Shown one piece after another: positions 1 to 8,203 of a stretch of DNA of 64,000 nt. The stretch's first letter is position 1; every line of letters begins with the position of its first letter. The translations under genes and the position numbers were made by a program. Location: contig NZ_VWWO01000001.1 of NCBI RefSeq assembly GCF_011752935.1, forward strand, positions 558,001 to 622,000. The letters are read 5' to 3'. The notes under the pieces were generated by a model. The model was given only the letters and a program-made list of their open reading frames with translations, did no database searches and was not told the origin of the DNA. This stretch comes from Chitinophaga sp. Cy-1792. Its GTDB lineage: Bacteria; Bacteroidota; Bacteroidia; Chitinophagales; Chitinophagaceae.

Positions 1-84
1 CAGACCATACTGCAGGTAATCTATACGCAGCCTTTCAGCTACTAAATTGCTTTTTGCAGGAATTGCATTTATACGCCGGTACAA
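1..84 (-). CDS. possible 5' part of an unidentified gene cut by the window edge
   Basis: The minus strand is open from the window edge up to about position 129, where a TAA closes it. The frame reads ...LYRRINAIPAKSNLVAERLR..., which looks like protein rather than random sequence. There is no ATG; a TTG at 84-82 is the only usual start codon, so the start is uncertain. The frame would be divergent from the AlkB-like gene that begins at 112, leaving only a short shared promoter region. I do not recognise the family and cannot exclude that this is merely non-coding upstream DNA. Confidence 0.3.
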   Translation of the reverse strand, partial: MYRRINAIPAKSNLVAERLRIDYLQYGL

Positions 85-111
85 TGCGTAGTAGTGTCTT
101 AACTTAGTGCT

Positions 112-732
112 ATGAGCCTGCAGGGAAGTTTATTTGAAGCCGAAAACACCGGTAAGGAAATCATCCTGATAGCGGATGAGCTGATTTACTATCCGCAATT
201 TTTTTCAATTGCAGATAGCAATCGCTACTGGCAGATATTGCTTGATACCATTAACTGGAAACAGGCGTCCATGATGATGTATGGCCGCGAGGTTTTGTTT
301 CCCAGGTTAATGGCCTGGTACGGAGATGCCGCCACCTCTTATGGTTTCTCCGGAAATACATTTACACCGAATCCCTGGACGGATACGCTGCTCGAGATAA
401 AGGAGCGTATCCGGCAGGTATCGGAATCTCCCTTCAACAGCGTTCTGCTGAATTATTACCGTAACGGAAACGACTCTATGGGCTGGCATGCAGATGACGA
501 GCCGGAGTTAGGTCAAAACCCCGTAATTGCCTCCATAAACTTTGGCGCCACACGCCGCTTCCTGCTCCGACAAACAAAGAACCATTCTGTAAAACATGAA
601 ATTGCGATGCAACATGGTTCTCTCCTGCTCATGAAAGGAACCTTGCAACATCATTGGGAACACCAGGTCCCCAAAACGGCCAAACCTGTTGAAGGCCGTA
701 TCAACCTGACGTTCCGTTACATATATACTTAA
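112..732 (+). CDS. AlkB-like 2-oxoglutarate/Fe(II) dioxygenase
   Basis: This 206-residue protein has the features of the AlkB family, which oxidatively removes alkyl groups from N1-methyladenine and N3-methylcytosine in DNA or RNA in the cytoplasm. Visible iron ligands are H126 and D128 (HADDE) and H184 in HHWEHQVPK. The family arginine motif RINLTFR lies at 196-202. The stretch NYYRNGNDSMGWHADDE matches the nucleotide-lid/active-site region of AlkB/ABH2-type enzymes. Length is normal for the family. It precedes the SIR2-like gene by 14 nt on the same strand, so the two are probably co-transcribed. The family call is strong; whether the substrate is DNA or RNA is not visible. Confidence 0.9.
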   Translation: MSLQGSLFEAENTGKEIILIADELIYYPQFFSIADSNRYWQILLDTINWKQASMMMYGREVLFPRLMAWYGDAATSYGFSGNTFTPNPWTDTLLEIKERIRQVSESPFNSVLLNYYRNGNDSMGWHADDEPELGQNPVIASINFGATRRFLLRQTKNHSVKHEIAMQHGSLLLMKGTLQHHWEHQVPKTAKPVEGRINLTFRYIYT

Positions 733-746
733 AACCGTTACACCTT

Positions 747-1658
747 ATGAACGATCTGGTATTACTGGTAGGAAATGATATTAATAACATTTCCGCCGGG
801 CAAAGCTGGAAAGACCTGCTGCAGGATATCATCGCCTATTGTCATACTACCGATTGTATTAAGGTAGATGACCGGAAACCTTTTTCCCTGCTGTACGAAG
901 AAATCTTCCTCACAGGCATTAAAAAACAGCGCATCAACGAAAAGGACCTCAAGGCCTTCATTGCAGCCAAAACTGCTGAAATACGCCCTAATGAGGTGCA
1001 TACAGCCATCAGGGAATTGCGTCCTGCACATATCCTTACCACCAATTATGAATTCACCCTGGAGGGAAGAACGCCGGAGCACAGTAATAGTCTTATTAAA
1101 GAGCGTTTTTACAGCATTTTCAGGAAGTATACCCTTGATGGTATTCATTACTGGCATATCCATGGCGACTGCCTGAACCCGATGAGCATCAATCTGGGAT
1201 TTGAGCACTATGGCGGACAGCTGCAATTAATGCGGAATTATGTAGTCAGCGGTACGGTTTACGCCAATAATGAAGTGCCTAAAGCCTCTCTGATAAGGCG
1301 TATTCATAACGGGGAAGTTTATTTCCATTCCTGGATCGACCTGTTTTTCACCAAAGACATACATATCCTGGGGCTTTCGCTGGATTTCACGGAAACAGAC
1401 CTCTGGTGGCTGCTCACCTACAGGGCACGCCAGCAGTTTAACTATCGTAACATCAGTGTTCCTAACAATATCTACTATTATATCCCCGATGAATATACGT
1501 TGAGCTCCCAACTAAAGATAGACCTCCTGAAAGCCAATGGCGTGACGGTTATCAGCTTCCCAGGCAAAGATAAAACCGCGTACTACCAGCAAATCATCGC
1601 CCAGATAGGCCAATTAGGATACCGGAACAATCTTTGTATAAAGCAGACTCAGATGTAA
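747..1658 (+). CDS. SIR2-like domain protein
   Basis: A 303-residue soluble protein. The N-terminus (LLVGNDINNISAGQSWKDLL) resembles the first strand-loop-helix of SIR2-like NAD-binding folds, but the usual GAG motif is replaced by VGND. ILTTNYE at 97-102 corresponds to the TTN(Y/F)D/E motif, and HIHGD at 137-141 corresponds to the catalytic-histidine region. Proteins of this SIR2-like type can be NADases in anti-phage systems such as Thoeris ThsA, DSR and pAgo-associated SIR2, but housekeeping roles also exist. No second domain is obvious beyond about residue 230. It follows the AlkB-like gene by 14 nt; no known defence partner is adjacent. The domain assignment is moderately sure; a defence role is only inference. 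Confidence 0.7.
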   Translation: MNDLVLLVGNDINNISAGQSWKDLLQDIIAYCHTTDCIKVDDRKPFSLLYEEIFLTGIKKQRINEKDLKAFIAAKTAEIRPNEVHTAIRELRPAHILTTNYEFTLEGRTPEHSNSLIKERFYSIFRKYTLDGIHYWHIHGDCLNPMSINLGFEHYGGQLQLMRNYVVSGTVYANNEVPKASLIRRIHNGEVYFHSWIDLFFTKDIHILGLSLDFTETDLWWLLTYRARQQFNYRNISVPNNIYYYIPDEYTLSSQLKIDLLKANGVTVISFPGKDKTAYYQQIIAQIGQLGYRNNLCIKQTQM

Positions 1659-1712
1659 CAAAACAGAGAACCTGAACGCTCTCTTTATTGTTAATAATTA
1701 AAATCTTAGTTT

Positions 1713-2768
1713 ATGTTATTGAAATTAGCAGTGGCACTGAGCACATTATTTGTGTCGGCCCAGCAGCAGCCGATTACCCCCAAAACAGAGGTGATGTATG
1801 TGAAAGAGAGCAAGGTCCCATGCACGGGAGTGGCTCCCATGGAGTGTTTGCAGGTAAAAACAGCGAACGAATCCGATTGGTCTAACCTATATCAGAATAT
1901 ACAGGGATTCAACTATACACCGGGATATCAGTATAAATTGCTGGTAATGGTATCTCCTGTAAAAAATCCTCCGGCAGACGGATCTTCTATAAAATATACC
2001 CTGAAAAAAATATTGGAGAAAAAGAAAGTGACTATTAATACTGGCGCCTCTCCTTTTGTTGCCGGCAAACGCTGGACACTGGAGCAGATGAACGGCGTAA
2101 CGCTTGATGGTGATAAAATCTGGCTGGAATTTGAGGCCGGAAAAAACCGTTATCATGGTAATGGTGGCTGTAATGGTATTGGCGGTGAGGCAAAAGTGAA
2201 TGAAGCCGCGGGTATTGTTAGCTTTACCAGGGGCATGAGCACCATGATGGCATGTATTAATGAGCAGGATATGCGCAACGAAACCAACTTCCAGCGTGCA
2301 TTGGAAGGCAAAACATACAACTACCGCGTTGAAGACGGTCACCTGAACTTCTATGGCAACGGCAGGTTAATGCTTTCCTTCAAACAGACCGGCAACGACC
2401 AGAGCTCCAATGAACAACCGGATGTATGGACGTTCATTTCAAGCAAGAAATGGAACCTGATAAAACTGGGTGATAATACTTTAACCGAGTCGGGTATCTG
2501 GCTGGAGTTTGATGTAAAGAAAGATCGCTTCTTCGGCAGTGGTGGTTGCAATAGAATCAATGGTGGTATGAAAAAAACCAAAAGCACCGTATCACTGACG
2601 CAGGCCATCAGCACCAGAATGGCTTGCAGCCCGGAAATTATGAAAAGAGAGCATGAGTTTCTGCAGGCTATTGGCGGACAAACCTTCAAATTTGATGTAG
2701 CAGAACAAACACTTAATTTCTATCAAAAGAATAAATTAGTGATGATCTTCGGTATGCAGGATAAATAA
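1713..2768 (+). CDS. secreted DUF4377 protein with two META (HslJ-like) domains
   Basis: The 351-residue protein starts with a short signal peptide (MLLKLAVALSTLFVSAQ). Residues about 20-105 match the DUF4377 pattern (C-x-G, CLQVK, W-x-x-x-x-x-x-I-x-GF). Two tandem META domains follow, at about 113-225 and 240-350. Each contains a W-x-L start, WLEF, GGCN and a M-(A/M)-C motif (TMMACINE and TRMACSPE), so the second is clearly a duplication of the first. META domains occur in HslJ, an outer-membrane-associated protein tied to novobiocin and heat-shock tolerance. No enzyme activity is known for this architecture. It is probably periplasmic or surface-associated. A shorter overlapping open frame beginning at 1688 was ignored. 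Confidence 0.8.
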   Translation: MLLKLAVALSTLFVSAQQQPITPKTEVMYVKESKVPCTGVAPMECLQVKTANESDWSNLYQNIQGFNYTPGYQYKLLVMVSPVKNPPADGSSIKYTLKKILEKKKVTINTGASPFVAGKRWTLEQMNGVTLDGDKIWLEFEAGKNRYHGNGGCNGIGGEAKVNEAAGIVSFTRGMSTMMACINEQDMRNETNFQRALEGKTYNYRVEDGHLNFYGNGRLMLSFKQTGNDQSSNEQPDVWTFISSKKWNLIKLGDNTLTESGIWLEFDVKKDRFFGSGGCNRINGGMKKTKSTVSLTQAISTRMACSPEIMKREHEFLQAIGGQTFKFDVAEQTLNFYQKNKLVMIFGMQDK

Positions 2769-2848
2769 TCAGATCAACGTTACGAGCAATAGATTTAACT
2801 GAATTCTTCTGACTGTTTCCAGAAAACTTATTATATCTAAACCGCAAC

Positions 2849-2886
2849 AAAAAGAAAAGGTCTTCAATTGAAGACCTTTTCTTTTT
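2849..2886. terminator. bidirectional rho-independent terminator
   Basis: A perfect 38-bp palindrome with 19-bp arms, the left arm A-rich and the right arm ending in a T-rich tract. It lies between the convergent META-domain gene and the IPT/TIG lipoprotein gene, so it can stop transcripts from both sides. Confidence 0.9.
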
Positions 2887-2900
2887 GTTACTAACTGCAA

Positions 2901-3266
2901 TTACTTAGTGGGAATGGCGGCCGCTAGCAATGCAGGATGAGAGTTGTATTCAAACAAAATCGGATTAGAACTTTCCTCACCTACGATTACCATCACCGGT
3001 ACTGTCCCTGCTTTATGAGGTGGTACTTTTACTAAGAGATACTTTGGTGTTGCATCCACTACAACTGCCTTCACATCACCAAATTTTACCACGTTCTGCA
3101 ATCTATCATTGCTGAAACCGTGTCCTTTGATCCTGATAAAGTTCCCGGAATTACCACTTACCGTTTCCTTTGCCAGGGGTTCTTTCTTTTCGTTTTTGGG
3201 GGTGCATGCAATAATGCAAACAAATAACATAGCGAGGGGTGTCGCAAACAATTTCAAATTTTTCAT
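2901..3266 (-). CDS. small lipoprotein with IPT/TIG domain
   Basis: 121 residues. MKNLKLFATPLAMLFVCIIAC is a lipoprotein signal with the modified cysteine at about residue 21, followed by a charged linker. Residues about 42-107 form a single IPT/TIG immunoglobulin-like repeat (FIRIKGHGFS, VVKFGDVKA, LLVKVPPHKAGTVPVMV). Such domains usually mediate binding at the cell surface, and a free-standing copy this short has no assigned function. It is expected to sit in the outer or inner membrane facing the periplasm. It is monocistronic, ending at the terminator at 2849-2886. A TAAATTTG box reading on this strand lies at 3394-3387, 120 nt upstream, and could be its promoter. Confidence 0.75.
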   Translation of the reverse strand: MKNLKLFATPLAMLFVCIIACTPKNEKKEPLAKETVSGNSGNFIRIKGHGFSNDRLQNVVKFGDVKAVVVDATPKYLLVKVPPHKAGTVPVMVIVGEESSNPILFEYNSHPALLAAAIPTK

Positions 3267-3440
3267 TTCTTAATGCTTATTTGGGGGTCACAAACCCTGT
3301 TACAATAAATTACCGGGGGTTAACATGGTTACACCTGATACGTGTATTAACTTTGTGTGTAACATCGATTCGGTATTCAAACGGTGCAAATTTACCGAGT
3401 ATCTTTAACAAAAATCTACGTAGATATACGCTAATTAAAA

Positions 3441-3470
3441 AATACGTATAAATACGTATAAATACGCATA
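3441..3470. repeat. three tandem 10-bp units of AATACGTATA
   Basis: Two exact copies of aatacgtata are followed by one variant (aatacgcata), one helical turn apart, just downstream of the sdhB stop and about 175 bp upstream of the IPT/TIG lipoprotein start. Each full unit contains the palindrome TACGTA; CTACGTAG nearby at 3417-3424 is another one. Confidence 0.85.
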
Positions 3471-3494
3471 CGGCTATATGAAGCTGATAATCAA

Positions 3495-4241
3495 CTACTT
3501 TTTCAGAGCATGTGCCTTGTTGAACTCCCAGTTCATACGTGCAATATGCAAAACAGAGATCTCCTGAGGGCATTCCGCCTCACAGGCTTCCGTATTACTA
3601 CAGTGCCCGAACCCCTCCTCATCCATCTGCTTTACCATATTCAGCACCCGTGCCTGTGCCTCCTCCTTACCTTGCGGCAAAAGTGCCATATGCGTAATCT
3701 TCGCACTGGTGAAAAGCGCCGCACTTGAATTTTTACATACCGCCACGCAGGCGCCACAACCAATACAGGCAGCGGCATCAAAGGCCGATTCCACCAAAGG
3801 AGAGCTTATCCGGGTAGTATTAGCCTCCGGCGCCTGGCCTGTATTCGTAGAGATAAATCCGCCCGACTGGATAATTCTGTCAAAGGGACTTCTATCTACC
3901 TTCAGGTCACATTTAACCGGAAAGGCCGTTGCCCTGAATGGTTCCACATATATTTCATCTCCGTCCCTGAATGTCCGCATATGCAGCTGACAGGTAGTAG
4001 TATTCTTTAACGGCCCATGAGGGCGCCCGTTAATCATTATTCCACACTGCCCGCAAATGCCCTCCCGGCAATCGTGGTCAAACTCCACCGGCCGGATTCC
4101 CTGTTTCATCAATTGCTCATTCAGCATATCCAGCATCTCCAGGAAAGACATATCATCACTCACATTATTTAGTTCGTAAGATTCCATCTTACCGGCAGCA
4201 TCCTGAGTTTCCTGCCTCCATACCTTTAAGCGTATATGCAT
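3495..4241 (-). CDS. sdhB: succinate dehydrogenase/fumarate reductase iron-sulfur subunit
   Basis: The 248-residue subunit carries electrons from the flavoprotein to the quinone site in complex II. The plant-type 2Fe-2S ligands are seen in CREGICGQCG and a later TTTCQLH. The second domain has CIGCGACVAVCKN and a CSNTEACEAECPQEI motif for the 4Fe-4S and 3Fe-4S clusters. The open frame extends 67 codons further upstream but overlaps sdhA. The ATG at 4241 gives the family N-terminus (MHIRLKVWRQ) and lies 16 nt after the sdhA stop, so it was chosen. It is the last gene of sdhC-sdhA-sdhB, an order usual in Bacteroidota. Confidence 0.95.
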   Translation of the reverse strand: MHIRLKVWRQETQDAAGKMESYELNNVSDDMSFLEMLDMLNEQLMKQGIRPVEFDHDCREGICGQCGIMINGRPHGPLKNTTTCQLHMRTFRDGDEIYVEPFRATAFPVKCDLKVDRSPFDRIIQSGGFISTNTGQAPEANTTRISSPLVESAFDAAACIGCGACVAVCKNSSAALFTSAKITHMALLPQGKEEAQARVLNMVKQMDEEGFGHCSNTEACEAECPQEISVLHIARMNWEFNKAHALKK

Positions 4242-4257
4242 TACCGATAGTTTTAGG

Positions 4258-6168
4258 TTATTTATACGAACGCACTGTTGGTGTAACAAATTCAAAATGA
4301 AGTGGTTCCTTATGCAGCAAAGGTGGCTTATCCGCTCCCTGCCACTCCCAGGCAGAGATAAAGGAAAAGTCTTTATCGACACGTAATGCCTCGCCGTCAG
4401 GAGTTTGATACTCTTCGCGGAAATGCGCTCCGCAGGACTCATTGCGGGTCAGCGCATCATAACACATCAGCTCTCCCAGTTCCAGGTAATCGGCCACTCT
4501 TCCTGCCTTTTCCAGTTCAGCATTTACTCCCAGACCCTGTGGCACATACAGGTCTTTATAAAAATCTTTACGCAAATCTTTAATGGCTGTTATAGCTTCC
4601 TCCAAACCCGCGGCAGACCTGGACAATCCACATTTATCATACAGTATTTTCCCTAAGGCCCTATGAAAGAAATCAGCAGGCTGCTTTCCCTGTATAGCCA
4701 GCAATAGCCGTAGTTGTTCCTTGACATTATCTTCTGCCTCCGCAAAAGCAGGATGGTTAAGATCTGCCAGCGGCGTACGGATTTCATCTGCCAGGTAATT
4801 CGCTATGGTGTAAGGGGTAATAAAATATCCATCTACACATGCCTGCAGTAAAGAGTTAGCACCCAGTCTGTTAGCACCATGATCAGCGAAATTGGCCTCT
4901 CCCAATGCATAGAGTCCGGGGATGGTGGTCATCAACTCATAATCTACCCATAATCCTCCCATAGAAAAATGCGCTGCGGGAGAAATACGCATCGGTTCAG
5001 TATATGCGTTTACGTTAGTAATCTTCTGGTACATCCTGAAGAGGTTACCATATTTTTTCCGGATGGCGTTCTCTCCCTGTTCACGTATAGCCTTGCTGAA
5101 ATCCAGGTATACGGCGTTTTTCAGGGGACCGATACCGTAACCGGCATCAATTCTTTCTTTGGCCGCCCTGGAAGCAATATCCCGGGGAGACAGATTACCA
5201 AAGGCTGGGTAACGTCTTTCCAGATAATAATCTCTCTCCTCTTCCGGTATCTGGTTAGGGGGCCGCTGGTCATCCTTTTGCTTTGGTACCCAGATTCTTC
5301 CGTCGTTCCGGAGTGATTCAGACATCAAGGTAAGTTTACTCTGGTATTCGCCCGATTGCGGTAAACTGGTAGGGTGTATCTGCGTCCAGCTGGGGTTTGC
5401 TATGAGTGCGCCTTTTTTATGGGCCCTCCAGATGGCACTGCCATTGCAGCCCATCGCTAATGTGGAAAGGAAATAGATCTTTCCGAAACCGCCGGTAGCC
5501 AGGATCACCGCATGTCCGGCATGGCGCTCAATAGCGCCGGTATCCATATTTCGTATGATCACACCTTTAGCCTTGCCATCTATTACCACCAGGTCCTGCA
5601 TTTCGTGACGTGCAAACAGTTGAACAGTGCCGGCAGCTACCTGTCGCATTAAAGCCTGGTAAGCGCCCAGCAGCAACTGCTGCCCTGTCTGGCCCCTGGC
5701 ATAGAATGTTCTGGAAACCTGTACCCCACCAAAAGACCTGTTATTAAGATATCCTCCATATTCTCTCCCAAACGGCACTCCTTGCGCTACGGCCTGATCT
5801 ATCAGACTGGTACTACATTCTGCGAGGCGGTAAACATTCCCCTCTCTTGCCCGGAAGTCGCCCCCCTTAATGGTGTCATAAAACATCCTGAACACGCTGT
5901 CGCCGTCGTTTTTATAATTCTTACAGGCATTCACGCCTCCCTGTGCCGCTACAGAGTGAGCTCTTCGGGGAGTATCCTGAAAACAGAAACTTTTTACCTT
6001 ATAGCCCATCTCCCCCAGGGAGGCCGCAATGGAACTACCTGCCAGCCCGGTACCAACGACAATGATTTCCAGCTTTTTCCTGTTGGCAGGGTTCACCAGT
6101 TTCGCATGTGCTTTGTAGTTACTCCACTTATCTTCAAGTGGTCCATCAGGTATTTTAGATTCCAGCAT
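4258..6168 (-). CDS. sdhA: succinate dehydrogenase/fumarate reductase flavoprotein subunit
   Basis: About 636 residues. It catalyses succinate to fumarate oxidation, or the reverse, with covalently bound FAD on the cytoplasmic side of the membrane. The FAD dinucleotide motif ([19 protein letters not shown]) is near the N-terminus. [13 protein letters not shown] holds the histidine that carries FAD, and the HPT(S)LP, [13 protein letters not shown] and C-terminal [10 protein letters not shown] regions are intact. The frame opens with TTG-GTG-ATG; the ATG at 6168 was preferred over the TTG at 6174. It lies only 6 nt after the sdhC stop, consistent with translational coupling. Length fits the B-type (Wolinella/Bacteroides-like) enzymes. 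Confidence 0.96.
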   Translation of the reverse strand: MLESKIPDGPLEDKWSNYKAHAKLVNPANRKKLEIIVVGTGLAGSSIAASLGEMGYKVKSFCFQDTPRRAHSVAAQGGVNACKNYKNDGDSVFRMFYDTIKGGDFRAREGNVYRLAECSTSLIDQAVAQGVPFGREYGGYLNNRSFGGVQVSRTFYARGQTGQQLLLGAYQALMRQVAAGTVQLFARHEMQDLVVIDGKAKGVIIRNMDTGAIERHAGHAVILATGGFGKIYFLSTLAMGCNGSAIWRAHKKGALIANPSWTQIHPTSLPQSGEYQSKLTLMSESLRNDGRIWVPKQKDDQRPPNQIPEEERDYYLERRYPAFGNLSPRDIASRAAKERIDAGYGIGPLKNAVYLDFSKAIREQGENAIRKKYGNLFRMYQKITNVNAYTEPMRISPAAHFSMGGLWVDYELMTTIPGLYALGEANFADHGANRLGANSLLQACVDGYFITPYTIANYLADEIRTPLADLNHPAFAEAEDNVKEQLRLLLAIQGKQPADFFHRALGKILYDKCGLSRSAAGLEEAITAIKDLRKDFYKDLYVPQGLGVNAELEKAGRVADYLELGELMCYDALTRNESCGAHFREEYQTPDGEALRVDKDFSFISAWEWQGADKPPLLHKEPLHFEFVTPTVRSYK

Positions 6169-6174
6169 CACCAA

Positions 6175-6834
6175 CTATTTTAGAAAATGAACGTATACGG
6201 GTATGAATGCAAATCCGGCGCAAATGCCTACACTATATATCCAGCCAAAGATTTTTATCCAGCGGACATACTTAGGATGATATACGCCCAATGTCCGGGC
6301 TGCGCTGAAGAAGCCATGCAACAGATGATAACAGAGCGCCACCATACAAAGTACATACACGCCTACATACCAGCCAATACTGTAAACGGAAACAACCAAT
6401 GTGTATAAATCCTTATGGCCGGCGGGATCCAGCGGCAAGGAACCGAATTTGTATACATACCAGAAATCCCTGAAATGTATCACCAGGAAGATAAAAATGA
6501 TGGTACCCAGCAGGCCCATATTCCTGCTCTGCCAGGTGCTTACAGCGCTGCGCCTGTCGTAATGATAGGATTGTTTACGCGTACGTTTATTCTTCAGCGT
6601 TATAATGGCAGCATATACTATATGCGCTATTATGCTGGCATAGAGTATATAAGAAATAATATTGATGATGATATTGCCCGAAAGCAGGTGCGAGTAAGCA
6701 TTAAACATATCTCTCGATCGTTCTCCCGGAATCAGCAGCTGCAGGTTTCCCAGCAGATGAATAACCAGAAAAAAACAGAGAAACAATCCGGTGAGTGCCA
6801 TCCAAATTTTCTTCGTAAGTGTAGATTGTTGCAT
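6175..6834 (-). CDS. sdhC: succinate dehydrogenase cytochrome b subunit (B-type, single membrane anchor)
   Basis: The 219-residue membrane protein anchors SdhAB and carries heme b and the quinone site. Five hydrophobic segments are visible, with histidines inside them (FLVIHLLG, IIAHIVYAA, FLVIHFRDFW, ALCYHLLHGFF) that suit di-heme ligation in type-B complex II. The frame could begin 21 codons earlier, but the ATG at 6834 gives the expected start (MQQSTLTKKIWMALTG, charged then hydrophobic). It is the first of three genes, about 90 nt downstream of the porin gene on the same strand. A single large anchor subunit, rather than separate C and D, is normal in Bacteroidota. Confidence 0.93.
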   Translation of the reverse strand: MQQSTLTKKIWMALTGLFLCFFLVIHLLGNLQLLIPGERSRDMFNAYSHLLSGNIIINIISYILYASIIAHIVYAAIITLKNKRTRKQSYHYDRRSAVSTWQSRNMGLLGTIIFIFLVIHFRDFWYVYKFGSLPLDPAGHKDLYTLVVSVYSIGWYVGVYVLCMVALCYHLLHGFFSAARTLGVYHPKYVRWIKIFGWIYSVGICAGFAFIPVYVHFLK

Positions 6835-6922
6835 AACAATGATTTTAAAACTGCCTGAATCATAAAGCCCATTAGTTGCGTGTATCCATTCCAACAACTT
6901 AACAGCTAAACCGCCCTACTTG

Positions 6923-8092
6923 TTATAACCTGCATTGTACCTGTAAAATCATCAGGTTGCTATTGTGTATTTTTGTGCCGGCAATATCTTTCTGATAATC
7001 ATCAATCTGCATTCCTAACTGAATTCTTCCTCCATAATCTTTTAAGAAAGCGAAACTGATCATAGGTATATAAGTATTCCGGCCAATACCATCGTGCTTT
7101 TCATTCTCATTAAAATATTCGTATCTCATCGAAAACTCAATGGAAGTGAGTTTTTTATACCGGATATTATAGCGGAGGTTGGGTAGTATGTAGATGCCTC
7201 CCATTACATATTGATCAATGGGATATTTACGAAGCGAGTCTGGTAGTCCGTAATACAGTACATGGTTGGTGCCGCGTTTATATTCGGATTGCAGTTCCAG
7301 GTCGAGCTTAGGGGCGATGGGTATAACGGTACTGACGTCTATCCCGGTCGCATATACGCCTTTATTATGTACATTTCCCCAGCCACCATTGAGTCCAACC
7401 GCGATCACACTGGCTTTTCCCAGTTCGAGGCGGCCGGTCACCAGTTTACCGTTGTCATTGTCCTGTACCTGGTTGCGGTTGTTGCCGTTTACTGCTGAAA
7501 CCGCATATTTTATGGGGATATTACCCGTTTTATTGAATTCGCCGAACATGGAAATACCCAGCTGAAAGCTTTGCCAGCCGTTATTACCGAAAGCATAGTA
7601 TTGATTGGAGAAATCCATGGATTTCACGATATCCACCGGATAGAGGTCTTCCAGTCCGAAGGATGGGCGGAATTGCCCTATGGTAAAGTGAATGGCGTCA
7701 TTCCATTTGTAGGAGATATAGGCATTTTCCAGTACTTTTCCTTTAGGGTCTGAGGCAAAATCAGCGAGGTTGACCAGTACTGCCGCCGTAAGGCGGTCGC
7801 TGACATCAGCTTTCAGCTGGAGGCGTGCTCTTTTCAGGCTAAAGCTGTTACGCACCACATCGACACTATCTGAAGGCCGGTAATGGAGCCCATTCACATC
7901 GACATTATCATTTAGAGAAACCGTATACCGGGCCTGGAATACACCACCGACCGTAATTTTCTTCAGGAAATTCTTTGGCACGGAGTCCGTTCCTGCTGTA
8001 TCTTTTACTGGCGGGGCAGGCAGCAGCAGCGCAGCCCGGGCATTGGCAGAGATCAGCAGACAGCACAGGAAAAACAAAATTCGTATATGCAT
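6923..8092 (-). CDS. outer-membrane porin of the OprO/OprP (phosphate-selective) family
   Basis: The 389-residue protein has a signal peptide ending near residue 20 (ISANARA) and the alternating hydrophobic/aromatic pattern of beta-barrel strands. Recognisable family stretches are GGVFQARY, VRNSFSLKRARLQLKAD, NAYISYKWN, FTIGQFRPSFGLED and a C-terminal strand ending in QVQCRL. The RARLQ and GQFRPSFG motifs are typical of the family, whose members conduct anions such as phosphate or polyphosphate; many Bacteroidota relatives have no proven substrate. It lies directly upstream of sdhCAB on the same strand and may be transcribed with it. No Pho-box was recognised, so phosphate control is not supported by what I see. 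Confidence 0.8.
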   Translation of the reverse strand: MHIRILFFLCCLLISANARAALLLPAPPVKDTAGTDSVPKNFLKKITVGGVFQARYTVSLNDNVDVNGLHYRPSDSVDVVRNSFSLKRARLQLKADVSDRLTAAVLVNLADFASDPKGKVLENAYISYKWNDAIHFTIGQFRPSFGLEDLYPVDIVKSMDFSNQYYAFGNNGWQSFQLGISMFGEFNKTGNIPIKYAVSAVNGNNRNQVQDNDNGKLVTGRLELGKASVIAVGLNGGWGNVHNKGVYATGIDVSTVIPIAPKLDLELQSEYKRGTNHVLYYGLPDSLRKYPIDQYVMGGIYILPNLRYNIRYKKLTSIEFSMRYEYFNENEKHDGIGRNTYIPMISFAFLKDYGGRIQLGMQIDDYQKDIAGTKIHNSNLMILQVQCRL

Positions 8093-8146
8093 GCACGATG
8101 ATGATTGTCTCCGTGATTAACACCGCATAAAACGAAAATGTTTGAA

Positions 8147-8182
8147 ATAAAAAGCCCGCCTCTACTGCGTAGAGACGGGCTT
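8147..8182 (-). terminator. rho-independent terminator of the S46 peptidase gene
   Basis: A 13-bp stem (8152-8164 with 8170-8182, one wobble) with loop ctgcg. Read on the minus strand it is followed by a T-run. It sits 21 nt after the stop of the upstream peptidase gene and before the porin start. Confidence 0.85.
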
Positions 8183-8203
8183 CAGTTTTATTAAAGACTG
8201 AAA

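Noticed and set aside
1688..1885. 65-codon frame overlapping the DUF4377/META gene
   Set aside because: It is out of frame with the signal peptide and DUF4377 coding and has no features.
3417..3470. CRISPR array
   Set aside because: The 10-bp units are contiguous tandem copies without spacers, far too short for CRISPR repeats.
4243..4442. 67-codon N-terminal extension of sdhB overlapping sdhA
   Set aside because: It would overlap the conserved sdhA C-terminus by 185 bp, while the ATG at 4241 gives the family N-terminus.
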